A DNA stretch of 64,000 nucleotides from Dawidia cretensis (GCF_018598175.1 NZ_JAHESE010000021.1:60827-124826), one strand, 5' to 3'; counted from the first letter of the stretch, positions 50,716-59,135 are shown. Made by a program: numbers and translations. Notes: a model not told the origin generated them from the letters alone.

Positions 50716-51855
50716 ATGAATATTTTCAACGACGATAGAATCGTACTGACGCTGGATGCCGGCGGAACCAATTTTGTGTTCTCGGCCATGCAGCGTGGCC
50801 AGGAGATCGTATCACCGATCACCCGGCCTTCGCAGGCACATGACCTCGACCTTTGCCTGAAGAATATACTCGAGGGCTTTCAAGCTATCAAAGATCAACT
50901 GCCTGCCGACCCGGTGGCGATCAGCTTTTCCTTTCCCGGTCCGGCTGACTATAAAAACGGGGTCATTGGCAGCCTGCCCAACCTGCCTGCCTTCCGCCAG
51001 GCGGGCGGCGTAGCGCTGGGCCCGATGCTCGAAGACTATTTTCAGTTGCCGACCTTTATTGCCAACGACGGCGACCTCTTTACCTATGGCGAGTCGATAG
51101 CCGGTATTTTACCGCGTATCAATGGCATGTTACAACAAAAAGGCGTGGCCAAAACCTATAGCAATTTGCTGGGTGTGACGCTCGGCACCGGCTTTGGTGG
51201 CGGGGTTGTGGTGAACGGCCAGCTGTGCCAGGGCGACAACTCTTCGGGCGGCGAGATCTGGTTGACGCGCAACTTTCGCGACACGCGGTTGATTGCGGAA
51301 GAGGGTGCTTGTATTCGTGGGCTCGTGCGTTTTTATTCAGATTTGACGGGTGCGCCCACCAAGCTATCGCCAAAAGATATTTACGAGGTGGCCCAGGGGC
51401 AGCAGGAGGGTAACCAGACCGCTGCACTACAGGCGTTTGACAACATGGCGGCAGTTATTGCCGAGTCGCTGTGCAACGCGATCACGCTCATTGACGGGAT
51501 TATTGTGATCGGTGGCGGTCTTTCGGGGGCTTACCCGCTGCTGGCGCCGCGCATTGTATCGTATATGAGTGGCACGATCGCCATGGCCGACGGGACGGTA
51601 TTGCCCCGGCTGGTGTCGAAGGTTTACGACCTGGAAAATCCGGAGTCGCTTGCGGCTTTTCTGGATTATTCGAAGAATGAGGTGACGGTACCCTTCTCGG
51701 GCCGCAAGGTTCACCACAATCTGGATAAACGTATCGCAATCGGTACCACCCATGTGGGGACAAATACGGCGATTGCCTTGGGGGCATATGCCATTGCTCT
51801 TAAAAATTTATCGACAAATTCTGAGCAGAATATTTTGCTAAATCGATTTATTTAG
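50716..51855 (+). CDS. ROK-family sugar kinase
   Basis: A 379-residue cytoplasmic kinase. The ATP motif DAGGTN is at residues 14-19, and ANDGDLFTYGE and LGVTLGTGFGGGVVVNG form the sugar and second phosphate sites. Most ROK kinases bind zinc through GH and CxCGxxGCxE; here that part reads GGEIWLTRNF and EEGACIRGL, so the zinc site is missing, as in a Bacteroidota subgroup. Hexoses such as mannose, fructose or glucose are likely substrates. The last codons (LNRFI, stop) coincide with a perfect LacI operator palindrome at 51839-51850. Confidence 0.9.
   Translation: MNIFNDDRIVLTLDAGGTNFVFSAMQRGQEIVSPITRPSQAHDLDLCLKNILEGFQAIKDQLPADPVAISFSFPGPADYKNGVIGSLPNLPAFRQAGGVALGPMLEDYFQLPTFIANDGDLFTYGESIAGILPRINGMLQQKGVAKTYSNLLGVTLGTGFGGGVVVNGQLCQGDNSSGGEIWLTRNFRDTRLIAEEGACIRGLVRFYSDLTGAPTKLSPKDIYEVAQGQQEGNQTAALQAFDNMAAVIAESLCNAITLIDGIIVIGGGLSGAYPLLAPRIVSYMSGTIAMADGTVLPRLVSKVYDLENPESLAAFLDYSKNEVTVPFSGRKVHHNLDKRIAIGTTHVGTNTAIALGAYAIALKNLSTNSEQNILLNRFI
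51839..51850. promoter_or_regulatory. second LacI operator, over the kinase stop codon
   Basis: TAAATCGATTTA is identical to the promoter operator and shares 18 bp of context (51834-51851 against 50085-50102). It encodes the last kinase residues. Distance between the two operators is 1749 bp. Confidence 0.72.
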
Positions 51856-51888
51856 GTTATTTCGAGCATTGGGTTAATTGATTGGTAT

Positions 51889-51926
51889 GCCGGCAGTCAT
51901 TTTTTAAATGATTGCCGGTTTTTTTT
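51889..51926 (+). terminator. intrinsic terminator of the cupin-ROK operon
   Basis: CCGGCAGTCATTT-TTT-AAATGATTGCCGG (one G-T wobble) is followed by eight T residues. Confidence 0.85.
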
Positions 51927-52215
51927 AGGTCTTACGTGCGCGGCCACGCTATTTTCCTCTCGACCGTACTGGCTTGTTGCTCTTGCTCTCTTCGTTGTGA
52001 CGATTCACGTTGCAACCACCATCCTATAAATAATACTTACAACGTGCTGCCTGCTGGTAGCAAGCTGACGCTTCTCCAGGCGCAGGAGCGTCTTGCCCCG
52101 GCGTATTCATGCATTACACGAGCCATTTAACGCTTCCACTACCCGCCACCGGACGGGACGCAGCCATTGCCCGGCCTGGTGCGTGTAGACGGACAGGTAT
52201 ATCTGAAAATAACGA
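51927..52215. other. 289-bp intergenic region between terminator and LacI gene
   Basis: A short open frame (ending LTLLQAQERLAPAY) exists but has no convincing start or homology. No other feature was seen. Confidence 0.4.
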
Positions 52216-53247
52216 TCAGGGTTTGCGCGCCGACGAGTCGCGTATGAGCAGCTGTGTCGGGAGAAATACACCGGTGGGCTCTGTACCTACCGGTGGCTCA
52301 CCCGAGGCGATGCGCTCGAGCAGGGTGGTAATGATCTGCTCGGAGATCTTTTCGATGGGTTGGCTGATGGCAGTGATGGAGGGCGAGTTCACGCGAAACA
52401 GGTCGTTGTCGTCGAACGATACAACGGCCAGGTCATGTGGTATTTTCTTGCCCATTTTGGAAATAGCTTCCAATCCGCGTACACCCAGGTAGTTGGCGCC
52501 GAAAAGAACGGCGTCCAGTCCGTTTTCCTGCGCCAGGTATTCTTTTACACGGTCTACCAGAATGTCGTAATCTTTATGGAACGGTATAAAGTGCACGTGC
52601 TCTTGCAAGCCGTGCTCTTCCGTAGCCCGCAGGTATCCGCGCAGGCGGCCTTGCATTTGGGGCTGCTCGGATGCCAGGGTAATAAACGCGATGTTGCGAT
52701 AGCCCTGGGAGACCAGGTGCGACGTGCCGTTGTAGGTACCCCCTTCGTTGTCAACCATGACAAACCCGGTGGGGATGTTGGCAAAATAACGGTCGAACAA
52801 AATGATCTGTGCTTCCTGGTTTACCAGTGCCTGGATGTCTTCTTCGATGCCGCTGGGGGGTGTGATGATATAACCGTCGACACCCAGGTTGTGGAACATT
52901 TTCAGAAACTCGCGTGCGCGTTTTTTGCTGTTTTCGGTGCTGCAGTATATGATCTTACAACCGTGCTCATAGGCTTTGTCTTCGATGTGTTTGGCGATGG
53001 TGGCGAAAAAGGGGTTGGAGATATCTTCGACCATCAGTCCCAGAATGCGGGTTTTGCCGGTGCGCAGGCTTTGGGCAAACTGGTTTGGAATATAGCCGAC
53101 TTCGTCTACGAATTTTAGCACGGATTGCACGAGCTGGTCGCTGATGCGCTTTTCCTTTGCTTTGCCATTGAGGATAAACGACACGGTAGTCTTCGAAATG
53201 CCCAACTGGGTGGCGATATCGTTGATCGAAATCTTATTCTTTTTCAT
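52216..53247 (-). CDS. LacI-family transcriptional regulator
   Basis: A 343-residue repressor. The N-terminal HTH reads ISINDIATQLGISKTTVSFILNGKAKEKRIS, followed by the hinge helix (QFAQSLRTGKTRILGL). Residues ~60-330 form a periplasmic-binding-protein-like effector domain (LMVEDISNPFFATIAKHIED, DGYIITPPS, VSFDDNDLFRVNSPSITAI). The start MKKNKIS at 53247 is the natural one. It is convergent to the cupin-ROK operon and the only regulator of this type in the window, so it is the best candidate for the TAAATCGATTTA sites; the inducer is inferred to be a sugar or sugar phosphate. Confidence 0.94.
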   Translation of the reverse strand: MKKNKISINDIATQLGISKTTVSFILNGKAKEKRISDQLVQSVLKFVDEVGYIPNQFAQSLRTGKTRILGLMVEDISNPFFATIAKHIEDKAYEHGCKIIYCSTENSKKRAREFLKMFHNLGVDGYIITPPSGIEEDIQALVNQEAQIILFDRYFANIPTGFVMVDNEGGTYNGTSHLVSQGYRNIAFITLASEQPQMQGRLRGYLRATEEHGLQEHVHFIPFHKDYDILVDRVKEYLAQENGLDAVLFGANYLGVRGLEAISKMGKKIPHDLAVVSFDDNDLFRVNSPSITAISQPIEKISEQIITTLLERIASGEPPVGTEPTGVFLPTQLLIRDSSARKP

Positions 53248-53277
53248 GAAATGTAAACGGTTGTCGGTCGGTAAAAA

Positions 53278-53299
53278 ACGTCGTGCCGGGGCACGACGT
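53278..53299 (-). other. strong hairpin in the LacI leader
   Basis: ACGTCGTGCC and GGCACGACGT are perfect inverted repeats with a GG loop, 31 bp before the LacI start codon. A 5'-UTR structure or protein site is possible. Confidence 0.5.
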
Positions 53300-53428
53300 C
53301 CTATATACATAGTTCGTGAAAAGATACACAATTAAAAAGTTCGGTGGGTGGTAATGCGGTTGGGGGCTTTAAAGACGGCCTTTCTTCGTTATTTAAACTA
53401 TTTTTAGGTAGATCTACGTTACTATAGC

Positions 53429-53872
53429 ATGAACTGGTCAGACGTACTCAACTATGCCACCAAAGGCAACCTTACCCCCGACCGGCGGGTAGAGAAAACC
53501 AATGAAGAATGGAAAAAGCTGCTCACGCCCGAGCAGTTCCGCATTACGCGGCAGAAAGGAACCGAGTTTGCCTTTACGGGCGAATATTGCGAGGCGCACG
53601 ATCCGGGCCTGTACGCCTGCCGTTGCTGTGGCACCCCGCTGTTCGACTCGCGGCGCAAGTTCGAGTCGGGTACCGGCTGGCCGAGCTTTGACGAGCCAGT
53701 GAAAGACAATGTCATCAAATACGAGGCTGACCGCAGCCATAGTATGGTGCGCGTGGAAGTGATGTGCAACGTCTGTGACGGCCACCTGGGCCATGTTTTT
53801 CCCGACGGCCCGCCGCCGACCGGCCTGCGCTTCTGCATCAACTCGGCTTCCGTCAAGCTGGTGGAGGAGTAG
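53429..53872 (+). CDS. msrB: peptide-methionine (R)-S-oxide reductase MsrB
   Basis: A 147-residue enzyme that reduces methionine-R-sulfoxide in proteins. The structural zinc site is formed by Cys64/Cys67 (CRCCG) and Cys113/Cys116 (CNVCDG). The catalytic cysteine is Cys136 in [18 protein letters not shown] (81-87) and [10 protein letters not shown] are the usual substrate-site motifs. No signal peptide is present, so it acts in the cytosol. It stands alone; the GDSL gene starts 67 bp later. Confidence 0.96.
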   Translation: MNWSDVLNYATKGNLTPDRRVEKTNEEWKKLLTPEQFRITRQKGTEFAFTGEYCEAHDPGLYACRCCGTPLFDSRRKFESGTGWPSFDEPVKDNVIKYEADRSHSMVRVEVMCNVCDGHLGHVFPDGPPPTGLRFCINSASVKLVEE

Positions 53873-53939
53873 TATTAGTAGAATAAGTGTTGACGGTGCG
53901 TTGTGTAGCCTGTATATTGTACGGACTAAACAACGCACT

Positions 53940-54611
53940 ATGAAACTCTTTCTCTCCGGCGTAGCCATGATCCTCATCCTGGGCGCTTTTATGTCTGTTC
54001 AGAAAAAACAACGTGTCATTTTTTTTGGTGACTCTATCACGCAAGCGGGCGTTCAGCCCGGCGGCTATGTTACCCGTATTGGCCAACTGGCCACCCAGGC
54101 GGGCAGTGCGGCAGCTTTTGATTTTGTGGGCGCCGGTATTGGCGGTAATAAGGTATATGATCTTTACCTGCGGCTCGAGGATGATGTGCTGGCGAAGACG
54201 CCGGACGTGGTGGTGATCTATGTGGGAGTGAACGATGTTTGGCATAAGCGTTCTTATGGCACGGGCACCGATCCGGATAAGTTTGTGAGATTCTATGAGG
54301 CGCTGATTAAGAAGATCCAGGCAAAGGGGGCTAAGATCGTGCTGTGTACGCCGGCGGTTATTGGTGAGCGGACTGATTTTAGTAATGAGCTGGATGGTGA
54401 TTTGAATTTGTACAGCCAGATGATTCGCGATTTGGCGAGTAAGAATGGGTTGCCGTTGGTGGATTTGCGGAAATCTTTTTTGGAGTATAATAAGCAGAAT
54501 AATGCAGGGAATAAGGAGTCGGGGATTTTGACTTCGGATCGGGTGCATCTCAATGATAAGGGCAATCAGCTTGTTGCTGAGGAGATGTGGAAGGTTGTTA
54601 AGGGGCTTTAG
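53940..54611 (+). CDS. exported SGNH/GDSL-type esterase
   Basis: A 223-residue hydrolase with an N-terminal hydrophobic segment (about 4-19), likely a signal or anchor. SGNH blocks are clear: block I FFGDSIT (Ser32), block II GAGIGGNK, block III GVNDVW (Asn98) and block V SDRVHLND (Asp200, His203). Such enzymes remove acetyl or other acyl groups from sugars or lipids; the substrate is unknown. MKLFLSG at 53940 is the start. The preceding frame overlapping MsrB is not coding. Confidence 0.92.
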   Translation: MKLFLSGVAMILILGAFMSVQKKQRVIFFGDSITQAGVQPGGYVTRIGQLATQAGSAAAFDFVGAGIGGNKVYDLYLRLEDDVLAKTPDVVVIYVGVNDVWHKRSYGTGTDPDKFVRFYEALIKKIQAKGAKIVLCTPAVIGERTDFSNELDGDLNLYSQMIRDLASKNGLPLVDLRKSFLEYNKQNNAGNKESGILTSDRVHLNDKGNQLVAEEMWKVVKGL

Positions 54612-54626
54612 ATTCCAATTCACCTC

Positions 54627-54695
54627 GCCAGTCTGAAGACTGGCATGGAGGTAGGTCCAAGTCGCCCTCCCTTCGGTCGGAAGACTTGAACCAGA
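54627..54695. repeat. dispersed intergenic repeat, copy 2 (inverted)
   Basis: GCCAGTCT-GA-AGACTGGC (54627-54644) is followed by a 46-bp block (54650-54695) that is the exact reverse complement of 19420-19465. Order and hairpin core match copy 1; flanks differ. Confidence 0.72.
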
Positions 54696-54700
54696 ATACC

Positions 54701-54732
54701 ATTAGGGCTCCGACTTTCGTCGGGGCCCTAAT
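54701..54732 (+). terminator. intrinsic terminator-like hairpin after the GDSL gene
   Basis: ATTAGGGCTCCGAC-TTTC-GTCGGGGCCCTAAT is followed by TATTT. One T-G wobble interrupts an otherwise perfect 14-bp stem. Confidence 0.6.
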
Positions 54733-54791
54733 TATTTCCGTTCGTTTCGTCAGGAGTATTGTGGCTAATCAAGACATTATGTCTTTATTTC

Positions 54792-54835
54792 GGCATTGAA
54801 ATCATATAAAAATGCCATAATGGCATTAAAATGAT
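54792..54835. promoter_or_regulatory. putative operator upstream of hsp20
   Basis: AATGCCA-TAA-TGGCATT (54811-54827) is a perfect inverted repeat. GGCATTGAAATCAT (54792) and GGCATTAAAATGAT (54822) repeat directly with 30-bp spacing (12 of 14 identical). It is about 90 bp before the hsp20 start and unlike CIRCE. The remaining DNA from 54733 to 54918 is AT-rich without other features. Confidence 0.5.
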
Positions 54836-54918
54836 CTCATTTTTGTGTTGGTATACTTTTTCCTTATAGGTCTGTCAAAAGCAAATAAAAATTGACAACC
54901 AATAAATTAAACAACACT

Positions 54919-55362
54919 ATGAGCATCGTTCGTTATAACTCCTCGCTGCTGAATGATTATGCACCTGTTACATTCAGCCATTTGATCGACCGGTTTTTTA
55001 ATGAATCCGTTACCCGCGGCGGCGGTTCCGCTTACTCTTTTGTGCCGAAAGTAGATATCGTTGAAAACGAGACAGGTTTCGAGATCAGCGTAGCAGCTCC
55101 CGGTATGAACAAAGAGGACTTCAAACTGGACGTGAATGAAAAAGTTCTGACGATCAGCGGTGAGCGTAAGTTCACCAAAGAGAAGAAGGATAACAACTTC
55201 CGTTCGATCGAAACGCAGTACGGTACTTTCGGCCGCTCATTCACACTGCCTGAGAATGTCAATACGGCAAACATCAGCGCGAAGTATGAAAACGGCATTC
55301 TCGAAGTCACCCTGCCGAAAGATGAGAAGAAAGCTCTTAAAGCTACTATCAAGGTTAACTAA
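54919..55362 (+). CDS. Hsp20/alpha-crystallin small heat-shock protein
   Basis: A 147-residue ATP-independent chaperone. The alpha-crystallin domain covers about residues 38-140: VPKVDIVENETGFEISVAAPGM, then LTISGER, FGRSFTLPENV and the hallmark YENGILEVTLPK. The N-terminus (MSIVRYNSSLLNDY) resembles Bacteroidota Hsp20. The very C-terminal ATIKVN supplies the I-x-V motif for oligomer contacts. The start at 54919 matches the family. The gene has a possible operator upstream and its own terminator. Confidence 0.95.
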   Translation: MSIVRYNSSLLNDYAPVTFSHLIDRFFNESVTRGGGSAYSFVPKVDIVENETGFEISVAAPGMNKEDFKLDVNEKVLTISGERKFTKEKKDNNFRSIETQYGTFGRSFTLPENVNTANISAKYENGILEVTLPKDEKKALKATIKVN

Positions 55363-55385
55363 GCGAAGTTGAGGTTAGAAGGTGG

Positions 55386-55417
55386 AAGGTCTTCCCGCAA
55401 GGGAAGGCCTTTTTTTA
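55386..55417 (+). terminator. intrinsic terminator of hsp20
   Basis: AAGGTCTTCCC-GCAA-GGGAAGGCCTT is followed by a run of T residues. Confidence 0.85.
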
Positions 55418-55543
55418 TACCCGGTCTGTCGTACGTCGAAAATACTGTTGTTGCCGGACGGGTCTGCCAGCGAAATCCAGAAAAGAAGCCGTATCTTTCT
55501 GTACAGCATTTTTTCCGGAAGTAGCAGACTAAAACGGGCGGGT

Positions 55544-56977
55544 ATGAAGCGATCTATTTTTGTCCTGGTAGTAATTTTGGCCGCCTGTGTGGGCGGCATG
55601 CTCGGGTCGATCCTGACGATCCGTTTGTTCAATTTCGGTGTGGAACCCTATCAGTCCATCGACGAGCACCAACAACTTGTGCTGGCCAATAACCATGCAG
55701 CCGACACCGCTTACCGTGTACCCGCCAGTCTAAACTTTCTGGCCACGGCAAAGAAAGTCACGTCGGGTGTGGTGCATATTCAAACTTCGTACGGTCCCGG
55801 CGAGTTTAGTGTCAATCCGCTGCAACATTACTTTGACGCGCCGGCGCGTTCGTCCGGTTCGGGCGTTGTCATTTCCGACGACGGTTATATTGTTACCAAC
55901 TACCATGTTATTGAAGATGCGAGCAGCATGGAGATTGTCATGAATAACAATCAGCGGTTTTATGCCAAGCTGATCGGTACGGACCCGACGACGGACCTGG
56001 CCTTGCTGAAGATCCGCAGCCGCAATTTGCCTTTTATTAAGTACGGCGATTCCGATCGCATCGTGCCGGGTGAGTGGGTGCTGGCGGTGGGTAATCCTTT
56101 TGATCTTAATTCTACCGTAACAGCCGGTATTGTTAGTGCCAAGGCACGTAACATCGGCATTCTGCGCGACCGCAGTAATCTGCAGGTGGAATCTTTTATA
56201 CAGACCGATGCCGCGGTGAACCCCGGTAACAGCGGTGGTGCGCTGGTAAACCTGCGCGGCGAGCTGATTGGTGTCAATACGGCAATTGCTACTTCGTCCG
56301 GTAGTTACCAGGGGTACTCTTTTGCCATTCCCGTGAGCCTGGTGCGCAAGGTGGTGGACGATCTGCTGGAATTTGGTCAGGTGCAGCGTGGGCTGCTGGG
56401 TATTCAGATCACGGATGTGAATGCAACCATTGCCGAGGAGATGGGGCTTGCGGTCAATCAAGGTGTGTTGGTGAATCGTGTGAACGATGGCAGCGCAGCA
56501 GAGACGGCGGGCCTGGAGCAGGGCGACGTGATTATCGGTATTGATGGCCATGGAATCCAGGCGGTGTCGGAGCTGCAGGAGTGGGTGGCGCGCAATCGTC
56601 CGGGAAAGACCATTCAGGTCGAGTACCTGCGCGATGGCGAACGCAAACAAGTAAAGGTTCGGTTGACCAATAACCAGGGCACGGAGGCGGTGGAGAAACG
56701 TATGATCAATTATGATCTTGGCGGCGTGACGGTGGAGGATGTGCCTTACAAAGAATTGGCCGGGTTGCAGCTGGAAGGCGGTGTGCGGGTGGCCAATGCT
56801 ACGGGTAAATGGAAAGAGGCCGGTCTTCGCACGGGATTTATCATTACCTATATTGATAAAATACCCGTGGATGATGTAAAAGACCTCAACGGCATTCTCG
56901 ACTTCAAAAAAGGCGGCATCCTGATCGAAGGCATCTATCCCGGCGGTGAGGAGGGTGTTTACGGCGTCGACTGGTAA
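55544..56977 (+). CDS. DegQ/HtrA-family periplasmic serine protease
   Basis: A 477-residue envelope quality-control protease. A single N-terminal TM/signal anchor (about 5-27) holds it at the membrane. The trypsin-like domain (about 65-255) has the triad His121 (VTNYHVIED), Asp151 (TTDLALLKI) and Ser230 (NPGNSGGAL). Two PDZ domains follow (about 270-365, and a shorter one about 385-475, ending in KKGGILIEGIYPGGEEGVYG). The start MKRSIFVLVV at 55544 gives the anchor; the longer frame overlaps the hsp20 terminator. Adjacent to hsp20, it suggests a protein-folding stress neighbourhood. Confidence 0.94.
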   Translation: MKRSIFVLVVILAACVGGMLGSILTIRLFNFGVEPYQSIDEHQQLVLANNHAADTAYRVPASLNFLATAKKVTSGVVHIQTSYGPGEFSVNPLQHYFDAPARSSGSGVVISDDGYIVTNYHVIEDASSMEIVMNNNQRFYAKLIGTDPTTDLALLKIRSRNLPFIKYGDSDRIVPGEWVLAVGNPFDLNSTVTAGIVSAKARNIGILRDRSNLQVESFIQTDAAVNPGNSGGALVNLRGELIGVNTAIATSSGSYQGYSFAIPVSLVRKVVDDLLEFGQVQRGLLGIQITDVNATIAEEMGLAVNQGVLVNRVNDGSAAETAGLEQGDVIIGIDGHGIQAVSELQEWVARNRPGKTIQVEYLRDGERKQVKVRLTNNQGTEAVEKRMINYDLGGVTVEDVPYKELAGLQLEGGVRVANATGKWKEAGLRTGFIITYIDKIPVDDVKDLNGILDFKKGGILIEGIYPGGEEGVYGVDW

Positions 56978-57053
56978 AAATCCCCCCAAGGCGTGCTGCC
57001 GCGTAAATGCCGGAAATCGTTTAGCTTTGTGCAGCTCATCAAAAAGACCCTGC

Positions 57054-58598
57054 ATGAAGAATTTTGGTATTAAAGAATCCCTCGCGTCTCTCGGCCTGAA
57101 GAAGTCCAATGCGGGTACCTCTACAGGTACGAAGTGGCTCCGCAGCACGGGCGCTGCTATAGAATCATTTTCGCCGGTAGACGGTAAGCTTATTGGCAGC
57201 GTAGCGACCACGGACGAGCGCGCCTATGAACAGGCATTATCCACCGCGCACGAGGCGTTTAAAGCCTGGCGCAAATGGCCGGCTCCCAAGCGGGGCGACG
57301 TGGTCCGCCAGATCGGCGAAGCCCTGCGCGAATACAAAGAACCCCTCGGCAAGCTTGTGTCGTATGAAATGGGCAAGTCCTTGCAAGAGGGCCTGGGCGA
57401 GGTACAGGAGATGATCGACATCTGCGACTTTGCTGTAGGGCTCTCGCGTCAATTGCATGGTCTCACGATGCACTCGGAGCGTCCGAACCACCGCATGTAT
57501 GAACAGTGGCATCCGATCGGTGTGGTGGGTATTATTTCAGCCTTTAACTTTCCGGTGGCGGTATGGTCGTGGAACAGTATGCTGGCGTGGGTGTGTGGCG
57601 ATGTGTGTGTATGGAAACCCTCGGAGAAGACGCCGTTGTGCGGCGTGGCGTGTCAGCAGATTGTAGCGGAGGTATTTGAAAAGAATGGCGTGCCGGAAGG
57701 TGTTTCGGTGCTTGTCAATGGTAACTATACTATTGGGCAGTCGCTGGCGAAAGACGAGCGTGTACCGCTGGTGTCGGCCACAGGCTCTACCCGCATGGGG
57801 CGCGCAGTAGCCCGTACGGTAAGCGAGCGCTTTGGCCGGGCGTTGCTCGAGCTGGGCGGCAACAATGCGATCATTGTCACGGAAAATGCGAATCTCGACC
57901 TGGCCATCCGCGGTGCGCTCTTTGGTGCCGTCGGTACGGCAGGGCAACGGTGCACGACCACGCGCCGGCTGATCATTCAAGACAGTGTATACGAGCAGGT
58001 GAAGGAGCGGCTGGTGAAGGCCTACGCGCAATTGAGCATCGGCAACCCGTTGGATCCGGCGTTTCACGTGGGACCGCTGATCGACAAACAAGCGGTGAAG
58101 TCGTATCGCGATGCTTTGAAAAAGATCAAGGACGAGGGCGGTACGTTTGTGGTGCCGGGCGGTGTGCTAAAAGGTAAAGAGTACGACGAATCGGGCTGCT
58201 ATGTAAAGCCTGCGATTGCCGAAGTGGATGCTTCGTTTGAGATTGTGCAGCAAGAGACTTTTGCGCCGATTTTGTACCTGATACGGTATACTACGCTGGA
58301 GGAAGCGATTGATATTCAGAACGGTGTCAAGCAGGGGCTTTCCTCTGCCATCATGACAACCAGCCTGCACGATATGGAGCGGTTCCTTTCACACGAAGGC
58401 TCGGACTGCGGCATTGCCAATGTAAACATCGGTACCTCTGGTGCGGAAATTGGAGGTGCTTTTGGTGGTGAAAAGGAGACGGGCGGCGGCCGCGAATCGG
58501 GTTCGGATGCGTGGCGCGTGTACATGCGTCGTCAGACGAATACCATTAATTTTGGAAACACGCTGCCGCTCGCGCAGGGAATCAAATTTGATATTTAG
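57054..58598 (+). CDS. ALDH7-type aldehyde dehydrogenase (L-aminoadipate-semialdehyde dehydrogenase-like)
   Basis: A 514-residue NAD-dependent enzyme of the ALDH7/antiquitin branch, which oxidises alpha-aminoadipate semialdehyde in lysine catabolism. It has the catalytic Cys300 (GTAGQRCTTTRR) and general base Glu266 (LLELGGNNAII). GIISAFNFPVAVWSWN (about 159-174) and SATGSTRMGR form the cofactor site. EIGGAFGGEKETGGGRESGSDAW near the C-terminus is characteristic of ALDH7. Length and motifs are normal. No lysine-pathway gene is adjacent. MKNFGIKE at 57054 is the start, 76 bp after the protease stop. Confidence 0.93.
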   Translation: MKNFGIKESLASLGLKKSNAGTSTGTKWLRSTGAAIESFSPVDGKLIGSVATTDERAYEQALSTAHEAFKAWRKWPAPKRGDVVRQIGEALREYKEPLGKLVSYEMGKSLQEGLGEVQEMIDICDFAVGLSRQLHGLTMHSERPNHRMYEQWHPIGVVGIISAFNFPVAVWSWNSMLAWVCGDVCVWKPSEKTPLCGVACQQIVAEVFEKNGVPEGVSVLVNGNYTIGQSLAKDERVPLVSATGSTRMGRAVARTVSERFGRALLELGGNNAIIVTENANLDLAIRGALFGAVGTAGQRCTTTRRLIIQDSVYEQVKERLVKAYAQLSIGNPLDPAFHVGPLIDKQAVKSYRDALKKIKDEGGTFVVPGGVLKGKEYDESGCYVKPAIAEVDASFEIVQQETFAPILYLIRYTTLEEAIDIQNGVKQGLSSAIMTTSLHDMERFLSHEGSDCGIANVNIGTSGAEIGGAFGGEKETGGGRESGSDAWRVYMRRQTNTINFGNTLPLAQGIKFDI

Positions 58599-58654
58599 AC
58601 TTTTGTTTGCAAATCAGCATCAATACATTATTTTTATAAAGCATTAAAAGACTT

Positions 58655-59062
58655 ATGGCAGGAAAGAAATATCGTACCGTCATGCTCATCGACGATAATG
58701 AGATCGACAATCTTATTAATCAGAAAATGATCGAGGCGGCCTCCGTGACGGAAAATATCTATACGCATACGGGCGCAAAAAGCGCGATCGAGTTTTTGAA
58801 GAATATGGAAAAGCTGGACGTCGCCGACTCGGTTTTGCCCGATGTGATCTTCCTGGATATCGATATGCCGCTCATGGACGGCTTTCAGTTTCTGGATGAA
58901 TTCGAGAAGCTCTCGAATACCGCCAAGAAAAAATGTAAGATCGTTATGTTGACCTCGTCGATTAACCCGCAGGATTTTAACCGGTCAAAGAAGTACGAGA
59001 ATGTGAAGCTGTACCTGAACAAGCCGCTCTCGCATGAGAGCATTGTTAAGCTGGAGATATAA
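58655..59062 (+). CDS. stand-alone response regulator receiver protein
   Basis: A 135-residue single-domain receiver. Asp13/Asp14 (LIDDNEID), the phospho-acceptor Asp68 (VIFLDIDMPLMDG), a Thr/Ser switch (VMLTSS, about 100) and Lys near 122 (YLNKPLS) are all present. It has no output domain and so acts through protein contacts, as CheY-like phosphorelay proteins do. No kinase is adjacent. The orphan CHASE3 kinase at 42334 is a possible but unproven partner. Confidence 0.92.
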   Translation: MAGKKYRTVMLIDDNEIDNLINQKMIEAASVTENIYTHTGAKSAIEFLKNMEKLDVADSVLPDVIFLDIDMPLMDGFQFLDEFEKLSNTAKKKCKIVMLTSSINPQDFNRSKKYENVKLYLNKPLSHESIVKLEI

Positions 59063-59083
59063 GACAGTGTGAGTGTGGGAAAT

Positions 59084-59120
59084 AAAAAAGGCGCCTCGAC
59101 AAAGTCGGGGCGCCTTTTTT
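59084..59120. terminator. bidirectional intrinsic terminator
   Basis: AAAAAAGGCGCCTCGAC-AAA-GTCGGGGCGCCTTTTTT lies between the convergent receiver gene and the helical-protein gene. Confidence 0.88.
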
Positions 59121-59135
59121 GTATTGTTCTTCTTT

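Noticed and set aside
51912-52130. Short open frame of 72 codons between the ROK and LacI genes
   Set aside because: It begins inside the terminator and has no ribosome-binding site or recognisable content.
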